Source: Collinsella sp. (GTDB taxonomy: Bacteria > Actinomycetota > Coriobacteriia > Coriobacteriales > Coriobacteriaceae). Taken from it: a DNA stretch of 64,000 nt. This document shows positions 8,804-15,468 of the stretch, piece after piece (the stretch's first letter is position 1; every line of letters begins with the position of its first letter). Position numbers and translations under genes: made by a program. The stretch spans positions 62,001-126,000 of the forward strand of contig JAGZEK010000002.1 in NCBI GenBank assembly GCA_018368345.1. Reading direction: 5' to 3'. The notes under the pieces were generated by a model. It worked only from the letters and a program-made list of their open reading frames with translations, had not been told where the DNA came from and ran no database searches.

Positions 8804-10288
8804 CTACAGGCAGACGCCATCCTTCCAAATGCTGATCTCGTGGCAGCCGCGACGCTCGGCACTCGTAAGCTTGCCGCTCGCCGTTTCTAGCACCAGCTGG
8901 TACAGGTCGTGGGCAGCCTCGTCGAGCGTGCGCTCGCCCGTGGCAATCACGCCGGCGTTAAAGTCCATCCAGTTGGCCTTGTGGTCGCACAGACGCTGAT
9001 TGGTGAACACCTTGAGCGTAGGCGCCGGCGCGCCAAACGGTGTGCCGCGGCCGGTCGAGAACAGAATCACGTGGCAGCCGGCAGCCGTCAACGCCGTGGT
9101 GGATACCATGTCGTTGCCCGGACCGCACAGCATGTTCAGGCCGTGTTTAGTTGCCTGGCCGGCATACGGCAGCACGTCGACGATGGGGGCAGACCCGCCT
9201 TTTTGCACGCAGCCGCAGCTCTTGTCCTCGAGCGTGGTAATACCGCCGTCCTTGTTGCCGGGGCTCGGGTTCTCGTAGACGACCTCGCCGTGGCTAATAA
9301 AGTAGCCCTTAAAGCCATTGAGCATGTCGGAAGCGGCGTTAAAGACCTGCTCGTTCTCACAGCGATCGAGCAGGATACTCTCGGCGCCAAACATCTCGGG
9401 CACCTCGGTAAGCACCGACGTGCCGCCGCGGGCGACAACCATATCACTCACGCGACCGATCGTGGGATTGGCGGTAATGCCCGAAAGGCCGTCGGAGCCG
9501 CCGCACTTAAGGCCAATAACCAGCTCGGAGGCCGAAATGGGCTCGCGCTTGGCCTGCTTGGCGAGGTCTGCCAGCTCGGCCAGAATCTTGTGGCCCTCGA
9601 TCTGCTCGTCGGCTACATCTTGGCAGGTGAGAAAACGAACGCGCTCGTGATCAAAGTCACCGAGCTCGTCGAGCACCTGCTGGTGCGTGCAGTTCTCGCA
9701 ACCGAGCGACAGGAATAGCACGCCGGCCGCATTAGGATGACGCGAGAGCGCCACCAGCAGACGACGCGTCTGGGCATGGTCGGCGCCGGTCTGCGAGCAG
9801 CCAAAGGGATGCGGGAAGTAGTAAACACCCTCCAGCGAGCCATCGACCAGATCCTGGGCCTGCTCACACATGGCACGGGCGACTTCGTTGACACAGCCGA
9901 CCGTGGGGATGATCCACAGCTCATTACGCGTCGCGGCACGACCGTCGGCGCGGCGGAACCCCATAAAGGTCTCGGGCTCAACCGGCTCAACGACCGGATG
10001 TGTGGGGTTGTAGGTGTACTCGACCTCGCCCGAAAGGTTAGTCTTGACATTATGTGTATGAAGCCACTGACCGGGCTGGACATCGCCCGTCACATGGCCG
10101 ATAGGAAGGCCGTACTTGATGACGTCCTCCCCCGCGGCAATCGAGCGCACGGCCATCTTATGACCCTGCGGAATATCCTCCGCGGCCACGACCTCGCCCA
10201 CCCCGGGAACCGCGACGGCGGTGCCCTTGGCAAGCGGCGACAGCGCGACGATCACGTTGTCGGCCGGATTGATCTGGATAGTGTTCAT
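8804..10288 (-). CDS. uxaA: Altronate dehydratase
   Basis: A 494-residue UxaA protein, the usual family length. It dehydrates D-altronate to 2-keto-3-deoxygluconate in galacturonate catabolism. The N-terminal SAF domain (about 1-95) includes GQWLHTHNVKTNL. The large C-terminal domain begins with FMGFRRADGRAATRNELWI, carries GCENCTHQQV and LKCGGSDGLSGITANP, and has Cys residues (CGCVQKGG) typical of the iron-dependent family. It is the third gene after uxaC and uxaB on the minus strand, with a stem-loop in the 81-base gap after uxaB and a strong terminator behind it. The ATG has a weak AGGA nine bases upstream. Confidence 0.93.
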   Translation of the reverse strand: MNTIQINPADNVIVALSPLAKGTAVAVPGVGEVVAAEDIPQGHKMAVRSIAAGEDVIKYGLPIGHVTGDVQPGQWLHTHNVKTNLSGEVEYTYNPTHPVVEPVEPETFMGFRRADGRAATRNELWIIPTVGCVNEVARAMCEQAQDLVDGSLEGVYYFPHPFGCSQTGADHAQTRRLLVALSRHPNAAGVLFLSLGCENCTHQQVLDELGDFDHERVRFLTCQDVADEQIEGHKILAELADLAKQAKREPISASELVIGLKCGGSDGLSGITANPTIGRVSDMVVARGGTSVLTEVPEMFGAESILLDRCENEQVFNAASDMLNGFKGYFISHGEVVYENPSPGNKDGGITTLEDKSCGCVQKGGSAPIVDVLPYAGQATKHGLNMLCGPGNDMVSTTALTAAGCHVILFSTGRGTPFGAPAPTLKVFTNQRLCDHKANWMDFNAGVIATGERTLDEAAHDLYQLVLETASGKLTSAERRGCHEISIWKDGVCL

Positions 10289-10327
10289 TGCAAATGGTCC
10301 TAACCCTACAGGTTGAGTAGAAGTCGA

Positions 10328-10357
10328 GACGCGGGCACGCCGTCCCGCGCCCGCGTC
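10328..10357 (-). other. Stem-loop between uxaB and uxaA
   Basis: GACGCGGGC (10328-10336) pairs with GCCCGCGTC (10349-10357). There is no T-run, so it is more likely an mRNA-stabilising or processing hairpin than a terminator. Confidence 0.5.
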
Positions 10358-10369
10358 TGCGCCGGAAAT

Positions 10370-11884
10370 TTACGCCTGAGCGTTGGCGAAGGCCTGCTTG
10401 GCGCCCTCGGCACGCACGACGGCGAGCACGCTGACGACAAACTCCTCAAGACCTGCGATCTGCGTAAGGTCCTCGCCCCACATCTGCTCGTTGGTGAGCA
10501 CGTCGTGCACCAGCTGGGCATCGTCGGCGCCGGCATGGGCGGCGTAGAAGTCGAGCACGAAGGCGTCGTCCTGAGCGGTGTACTCGGTGCCGTCGGAGCG
10601 ACGCAGGTGCAGGCCGTCGCCCTCGCGGGACACGAGCTCCTGCGTGTAGAAGGAGATGAGCGTAGCGAGGCTCGTGGCCAGGCACTTGGGCAGGTTGCCG
10701 GTCTCGGCAACGTAGTCCTTGAGCGTGGGCAGGTCGCGAGCGCGCCACTTAGCCGTGGAGTTGAGGCAGATGGAGAGCAGCGCGTGGTCGATAAACGGGT
10801 TGTCGAAGCGGTTTTCGACGGCGGCGGCAAAGGCCTTGCAGTCCTCGACATCCAAGTCGGCGGCAAGCGTCGGAATGACCTCGTCGTAGAGCATGGTGTT
10901 CATGAAGCCGCGAATGGTCTCGTCATGCATGCAGTCGCGCACGATATCAAAGCCGGCAACCCAGGAACCCGGAACGAAGGCGGTGTGGGCACCGTTGAGG
11001 ATGCGGACCTTGCGCTTCTTGTATGGGGTGACGTCGGGGGTCACAAAGACACCCGGCAGACCGGCCTTCACGAAGGGCAGACGCTCCTTGAGCGATTCGT
11101 CACCCTGGATGCCCCACATCTGGAAGGGCTCACGCACGGCCAAGAATGGATCCTCATAGCCCAAGCGCTCGGCCACGGCAGCGGCCTCCTTGGGATCGCG
11201 GATGCGACCCGGAACGATGGTGTCGACGAGCGTGGTGCAGACGGTGCAGTCGTTGGCCATCCACTGCGAAAACTCGTCCTCCCAGCCCCAGTCGCTCACG
11301 TACTGGTTCATGATGCGCAGCAGCTCCTCGCCATTGTGGTCGATGAGCTCGCAGGCGAGCACGATGACGCCCGGCTTGCCGGCGGCCCAGCGAGTGTGAA
11401 GGACCTGGACAAGCTTGGCGGGGAAGCTCGCGGGCGGCATATCGTCGGCCTTGCAGGACGGATCGTAGGCGATACCGGCCTCGGTGGTGTTGGAGACGAT
11501 AATCTCCAAATCGTCGGAGACGGCGACCTCCATCATGGCGCGGTAGTCGTCCTCGCGATACGGATTGAGACAGCGGCTGCAGGCGCTGATCACGCGGGAC
11601 TCGTCAACCGTGTTGCCGCTCTCCTTGCCGCGCACCAGCACGGTGTACAGGTCATCCTGAGCGTTAATGCCGTCGGCAAAGCCAAAGGCACCGCTGATGG
11701 GCTGGACCATGACAACCTTGCCGTTCCAGCCGGTTGCCTCGTTGCCCATGTCAAAGAAGCGGTCGACAAAGGCGCGCAGGAAATTGCCCTCGCCAAACTG
11801 CAGAACCTTCTCGGGCGCGTCCTTGGGCAGCAGGTAGCCCTTGTAGCCGATCTTCTCGAGCGTCTCGTAGCTGATGTTCTCCAT
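10370..11884 (-). CDS. uxaB: Tagaturonate reductase (altronate oxidoreductase)
   Basis: A 504-residue member of the mannitol dehydrogenase family. It reduces D-tagaturonate to D-altronate with NADH, the step between UxaC and UxaA. The N-terminal Rossmann half opens with VLQFGEGNFLRAFVDRF, typical of UxaB, and contains SNTTEAGI. The C-terminal half holds the family signature KKRKVRILNGAHTAFV with the catalytic Lys region. Neighbouring uxaA and uxaC favour tagaturonate over fructuronate as substrate. AAGGAGAG lies six bases before the ATG. A hairpin separates it from uxaC. Confidence 0.92.
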   Translation of the reverse strand: MENISYETLEKIGYKGYLLPKDAPEKVLQFGEGNFLRAFVDRFFDMGNEATGWNGKVVMVQPISGAFGFADGINAQDDLYTVLVRGKESGNTVDESRVISACSRCLNPYREDDYRAMMEVAVSDDLEIIVSNTTEAGIAYDPSCKADDMPPASFPAKLVQVLHTRWAAGKPGVIVLACELIDHNGEELLRIMNQYVSDWGWEDEFSQWMANDCTVCTTLVDTIVPGRIRDPKEAAAVAERLGYEDPFLAVREPFQMWGIQGDESLKERLPFVKAGLPGVFVTPDVTPYKKRKVRILNGAHTAFVPGSWVAGFDIVRDCMHDETIRGFMNTMLYDEVIPTLAADLDVEDCKAFAAAVENRFDNPFIDHALLSICLNSTAKWRARDLPTLKDYVAETGNLPKCLATSLATLISFYTQELVSREGDGLHLRRSDGTEYTAQDDAFVLDFYAAHAGADDAQLVHDVLTNEQMWGEDLTQIAGLEEFVVSVLAVVRAEGAKQAFANAQA

Positions 11885-11925
11885 CGATGTCTCTCCTTAA
11901 ATTGCTGTTAGCGTGCAGGCAAAAC

Positions 11926-11955
11926 GGGGGCGCCGCGTGTGGCAACGGCGCTCCC
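11926..11955 (-). terminator. Intercistronic hairpin between uxaC and uxaB
   Basis: GGGGGCGCCG (11926-11935) and CGGCGCTCCC (11946-11955) pair with one imperfect position. Four T follow on the minus strand, so it may reduce but not block read-through into uxaB. Confidence 0.5.
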
Positions 11956-11980
11956 GAGTTCGGTGTGATTCGATGCGGGT

Positions 11981-13408
11981 TTAGGCCTCGACGGTATCCA
12001 GGTCAAAGCCAAAGTAGCGGACCGCGTTGTTGTAGCTGATGTCGCGCACGATGGCTCCCAGCAGCTCCATGTCGGCGGGGTACTTGCCCTGCTCGACCCA
12101 CTCGCCGATCACGCCGCACAGCACGCGACGGAAGTACTCGTGACGCGGGTAGGACAGGAAGGAGCGGGAATCGGTAAGCATGCCCACAAAGTTGCCCAGC
12201 ACGCCCTCGTTAGCCAGAGCCGTAAGCTGCTCGCGCATACCGATCTCGTTGTCGTTGAACCACCAGGCAGAGCCGTTCTGGATCTTGCCGGCGGTCGGAG
12301 CCTCCTGGAAGCAGCCCATCACGGTATCGATCATGGTGTTGTCGATGGGGTTCAGGCTGTACAGGATGGTCTTGGGCAGACCCGTGGACTCCTGGATGGA
12401 GTTGAGGAAATCGGCCAGCTGGTCGGACGGCGTGTAGTTGGAGATGCAGTCGTAGCCGGTGTCGGGACCGAGCTTGGCGAACATAGCGCGGTTGTTGTCA
12501 CGCTTGCAGCCAAAGTGCAGCTGCATGGCCCAGCCAAGGCGGACATACTCGCCGGCGACGAACTGCATAAAGGCCGTCTTGTACTTGAGGACCTCGTCCT
12601 CGGCAAGCGGCTCGGCGGCAAGGCCCTTGGCAAAGATAGTCTCGATCTCGTCGGCGGTAGCCGGAACGTACATAACGTAGTCGAGCGCGTGGTCGGAAGC
12701 GCGGCAGCCCAGCTCGTGGGCAACGTCGTAGCGCTTGGAGATGGCAGCCTTCATGCCCTCGAAGTCGCTGATCTCAACGCCAGCAACCTCGGAGAGATGC
12801 TTGCAGTAGTCGGCGAACTCCTGGCCACGCTCGATGCGCAGGGCGGCATCGGGGCGCATGGCGGGAACGACCTGAACGTCAAAACTGTCGTCGGCGGCAA
12901 TCTTCTTGTGCCACTCAAAGCTGTCGGCGGGGTCGTCGGTAGTGCAGATCATGCGGACGTTGGACTGCTTGATCAGGTTGCGGCAGGTAAAGCTGGCCCC
13001 AGCGAGCTTGGCGTTGGCAAGGTCCCAGACCTCCTGAGCGGTTTTGCCGTTCAGGACGCCCTCGTAGCCAAAGTAACGCTTAAGCTCCAGGTGGCTCCAC
13101 TCAAAGACGGGGTTGCCCACGCAACGGCCCAGGGTCTCGGCCCACTTCTGGAACTTCTCGCGAGCAGGGGCATCGCCGGTAATGAAGCGCTCGTCGACGC
13201 CGTTGGCACGCATCAGGCGCCACTTGTAGTGGTCACCGCCCAGCCAAACCTCGGTGATGTTCTCAAAACGCTTGTCGTCCCAGATCTCCTTGGGAGAAAT
13301 GTGGCAGTGGTAGTCAACGATGGGCATGCCCTCGGCAAAGTTGTGGAACAGCTCCTCACCGGTTTTGGTGCTCAGCAGGAAATCCTGATCGTCCATGAAG
13401 TTTTTCAT
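11981..13408 (-). CDS. uxaC: Glucuronate/galacturonate isomerase
   Basis: A 475-residue uronate isomerase of the amidohydrolase superfamily. It converts D-galacturonate to D-tagaturonate and D-glucuronate to D-fructuronate. The metal-binding segment DYHCHISPKEIWDD lies near residue 32, and the family stretch MQLHFGCKRDNNRAMF and the C-terminal DSRSFLSYPRHEYFRR are present. The ATG at 13408 has AAGGGG seven bases upstream; more distal in-frame starts would place the operator inside the gene. It heads the uxaC-uxaB-uxaA series and has a promoter with two operators of the local LacI type. Confidence 0.94.
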   Translation of the reverse strand: MKNFMDDQDFLLSTKTGEELFHNFAEGMPIVDYHCHISPKEIWDDKRFENITEVWLGGDHYKWRLMRANGVDERFITGDAPAREKFQKWAETLGRCVGNPVFEWSHLELKRYFGYEGVLNGKTAQEVWDLANAKLAGASFTCRNLIKQSNVRMICTTDDPADSFEWHKKIAADDSFDVQVVPAMRPDAALRIERGQEFADYCKHLSEVAGVEISDFEGMKAAISKRYDVAHELGCRASDHALDYVMYVPATADEIETIFAKGLAAEPLAEDEVLKYKTAFMQFVAGEYVRLGWAMQLHFGCKRDNNRAMFAKLGPDTGYDCISNYTPSDQLADFLNSIQESTGLPKTILYSLNPIDNTMIDTVMGCFQEAPTAGKIQNGSAWWFNDNEIGMREQLTALANEGVLGNFVGMLTDSRSFLSYPRHEYFRRVLCGVIGEWVEQGKYPADMELLGAIVRDISYNNAVRYFGFDLDTVEA

Positions 13409-13460
13409 CAAACAACCCCTTTGTTGGCGGAGCGGGCGCACGATGCGCTCGTTATCCTCT

Positions 13461-13555
13461 AGGTGAACGTTCACTATACTAATTCATTGCGACTTAAAAG
13501 GTGAACGTTCACCTAACCACCATGGGGTGAACGGTCGATTTTGTCCGTTCAACGG
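13461..13555 (-). promoter_or_regulatory. uxaC promoter with two LacI-type operators and an inverted element
   Basis: The perfect 16-base palindrome AGGTGAACGTTCACCT (13499-13514) contains the -35 TTCACC (13505-13500). Eighteen bases later comes TAGTAT (13481-13476), immediately followed by a second operator with the same core, TGAACGTTCA (13463-13472), in the copy at 13461-13476. Upstream, TGAACGG (13528-13534) and CCGTTCA (13545-13551) form another inverted element whose counterpart exists at the transporter promoter. The 460-base gap 13409-13868 also holds the lacI terminator and an inverted repeat, and no gene. Confidence 0.8.
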
Positions 13556-13651
13556 TTGCCGGAGCTGTGACTTGCATGTATTGCGGACCGGTTGGCGTCC
13601 CCGAACACCGAACTTGAGCGCTTTTGCTCAGGTGGGTCATATCCCGCCGTA

Positions 13652-13836
13652 CATTTTTGGGAGTATTCAGCATCGAAGCGCGCCGCGCGCCGTCCTCGGC
13701 GCCCCATTTGATGCGCACATTGCGTCCGATCGGCATAAAAAGTGCCGCCGATGGCGAAATACGCCACCGGCGGCACTTAAAACAGTCGTTCTGCGCCTCA
13801 TTCAGGGCATGCCAATGCTGAATACTCCCAAAAATG
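13652..13836. repeat. 22-bp perfect inverted repeat embracing the lacI terminator
   Basis: A 22-base arm at 13652-13673 (starting CATTTTTGGGAGTATTCAG) is repeated in perfect inversion at 13815-13836, with weaker similarity extending about 20 bases further outward on both sides. The terminator of lacI lies in the 141 bases between. It resembles a small non-coding palindromic element or a protein-binding pair. No terminal target duplication was recognised. Confidence 0.6.
13736..13777 (-). terminator. Rho-independent terminator of the lacI-type gene
   Basis: AGTGCCGCCG (13741-13750) pairs with CGGCGGCACT (13768-13777), with an inner GGCG/CGCC. TTTTTA follows on the minus strand. Confidence 0.88.
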
Positions 13837-13868
13837 CACGTCGCAAGAGGGGGTACCTGCCCAATCGG

Positions 13869-14948
13869 CTAAATTCCCGCAAGTTCGCAGTAGCGGTCGA
13901 CATTGCTGGCAAATACCATCTCGACGGCGCCCTTCTGGACGGGCACCGTCGGGGTCCTTCCCCACAGCAGATAATCGCCCAGCGTCTTAGCGCCGCGATA
14001 CGCCAGGCTCGTCGGGTCCTTATAGACAATATTGGTAAAGATACCGCGACGCAAGGCCAGAGCACTTTCGGGAAACAGGTCGTTGCCGATCACCATGACC
14101 TGACCGGCCTTGCCGGTCGAGACGAGCGCGTCGGCAACCACTTCGGAACCAACGGCAAAAACGCTACAGATAAGTTCGGGGGCGTCCGGCGCACTCAAGC
14201 GCTTTTCAAGCTCATGCTCGAGTTGTTTGACTTGCGCATGGGCACCTGCAAGATCCTCAACCTGCCATGGAATATCACGTTCGCGCAGGTAATTGTGGAA
14301 GGCGCGGGCGGTTAGATAGTGCGAATCGGTATATGGGTCGCCTGTCAAAAGGAGCACGCGGGCGTCGGCCCCAGAAGCATGGACTAGGTTTGCCGCCTGC
14401 TCGGCCATAAGGCTGCCTGCCGTCGAATAATCGGCCAAGCTCGCACCCAAACGATTCAAATGCGGACGGTCGCCGTCAACGAGCTCAATCGTCACGCCCG
14501 CCTCGGCAATCTGCCCCAAAAGCTCAGTTGCACGATCGTCGCCCGGCGCATAGGCGAGCAAGCCATCGATCTTCTCGCCCACCTGCAAACGCTCGTCGAT
14601 TTGCTCGAGCGCATCAGCGTAGCCGCCCACGCCAAATTCAACACGCTCAACCGTAATGCCTTGGTCGATGACCTCCTGTTCAAAGCGATTGCAGCCTTCC
14701 CACAGGTAACGGAAAAAGTACGCTCCCTCGCGCGATGCGCGGGGCAGGCAAAACACCAGATTGATGTCCTTGCGGCGCAGGCTTGAGGCACTTGTGTTGC
14801 GGTGATAGCCCATGGCCTCGGCCTTGGCGTTCACCTTGGCGCGCACGGATTCGCTCACGCCGGCCTTTCCCGTCAGGGCCTTGTGCACGGTATTGATGGA
14901 AACGCCAAGCTCGGCGGCTATGTCCTTCATGGTTACACGAGCGCTCAT
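13869..14948 (-). CDS. LacI-family transcriptional regulator, probable repressor of the pectin/hexuronate genes
   Basis: A 359-residue regulator with an N-terminal LacI helix-turn-helix (residues 5-27, VTMKDIAAELGVSINTVHKA) and a periplasmic-binding-protein-like effector domain (about 60-359). The recognition helix reads NTVHKAL instead of the usual TVSRVL, consistent with a distinctive operator. It is the only DNA-binding protein of the cluster. The repeated palindrome AGGTGAACGTTCACCT at three nearby promoters has the even symmetry with central CG seen in LacI-family sites, so it is the likely target. The effector is probably a galacturonate metabolite (inference). No operator copy was seen at its own promoter (14949-15045), which suggests it is not autoregulated by that site. 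Confidence 0.88.
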   Translation of the reverse strand: MSARVTMKDIAAELGVSINTVHKALTGKAGVSESVRAKVNAKAEAMGYHRNTSASSLRRKDINLVFCLPRASREGAYFFRYLWEGCNRFEQEVIDQGITVERVEFGVGGYADALEQIDERLQVGEKIDGLLAYAPGDDRATELLGQIAEAGVTIELVDGDRPHLNRLGASLADYSTAGSLMAEQAANLVHASGADARVLLLTGDPYTDSHYLTARAFHNYLRERDIPWQVEDLAGAHAQVKQLEHELEKRLSAPDAPELICSVFAVGSEVVADALVSTGKAGQVMVIGNDLFPESALALRRGIFTNIVYKDPTSLAYRGAKTLGDYLLWGRTPTVPVQKGAVEMVFASNVDRYCELAGI

Positions 14949-15045
14949 GGGATTACTCCGTTATAGATAAGTTGCCAATTTACAGTTCAGTTAACGATAC
15001 CCCAAAAATACTCTTCAACTCGCCGCGCTCGCGCCCAAATGCGCA

Positions 15046-15079
15046 AAGCGCCCCGCGAACGGATGCTCGCGAGGCGCTT
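15046..15079 (-). terminator. Hairpin after the FeoB-associated Cys-rich gene
   Basis: A perfect 13-base stem (15046-15058 with 15067-15079). Only TTT follows on the minus strand, so this is a likely but not classic terminator. Confidence 0.65.
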
Positions 15080-15092
15080 GGATGTCTAGACC

Positions 15093-15293
15093 TTATTTGA
15101 TACCGCGGCCCAAGTCTTCGGCGATTTTGTCCACGCCCTTAAGTGCGGCGCACGTCTTTTTGTTGGAGCAATGCCCCGTGCAAACGCCACCCTGAGCGCA
15201 GTCGGCGCAGGTGCCCTTGCGGTAGATGCGCACGCATACCGCGACAAACGCAATACCAATAACAGCCAGTACAACAATATCGATAGGTGCCAT
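15093..15293 (-). CDS. FeoB-associated Cys-rich membrane protein
   Basis: A 66-residue protein with one N-terminal membrane helix (about 4-24, IDIVVLAVIGIAFVAVCVRI) and a short soluble tail with five closely spaced Cys (CADCAQGGVCTGHC, then KKTC). This is the pattern of the small family found next to feoB in many anaerobes, thought to help FeoB or handle iron at the membrane; its biochemical role is not established. It follows feoB after the feoB terminator, so it may have its own promoter in 15294-15404. Confidence 0.85.
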   Translation of the reverse strand: MAPIDIVVLAVIGIAFVAVCVRIYRKGTCADCAQGGVCTGHCSNKKTCAALKGVDKIAEDLGRGIK

Positions 15294-15340
15294 AGCAAGC
15301 CTCCTCTAGTTAACCATCACTTACTTTACCCCATTCTCCA

Positions 15341-15391
15341 CCTACCAAAAAGGGATAGGTTCATTTTGGTCGGTTTTATCTGCGGAAACGC
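15341..15391. repeat. 51-base dispersed repeat, copy 1
   Basis: Aligns without gaps with 61458-61508, with 46 of 51 bases identical. Shared stretches include GTTTTATCTG and ATTTTGGTCGG. Both copies lie beside a terminator, here that of feoB. Confidence 0.7.
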
Positions 15392-15404
15392 CACATCTCC
15401 CCTA

Positions 15405-15441
15405 CCAAAAAGCCCGAGTGTCGCTGGGACACCCGGGCTTT
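15405..15441 (-). terminator. Rho-independent terminator of feoB
   Basis: Fourteen-base stem with one mismatch (15409-15422 with 15428-15441). The minus strand continues CTTTTTGG. Confidence 0.88.
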
Positions 15442-15468
15442 CGGAAAGGGGTTGATCCTTATTCGGAC

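Noticed and set aside
13509..13776. Short open frames in the uxaC-lacI gap
   Set aside because: They derive from the inverted repeat and terminator, have no ribosome sites, and encode no recognisable protein.
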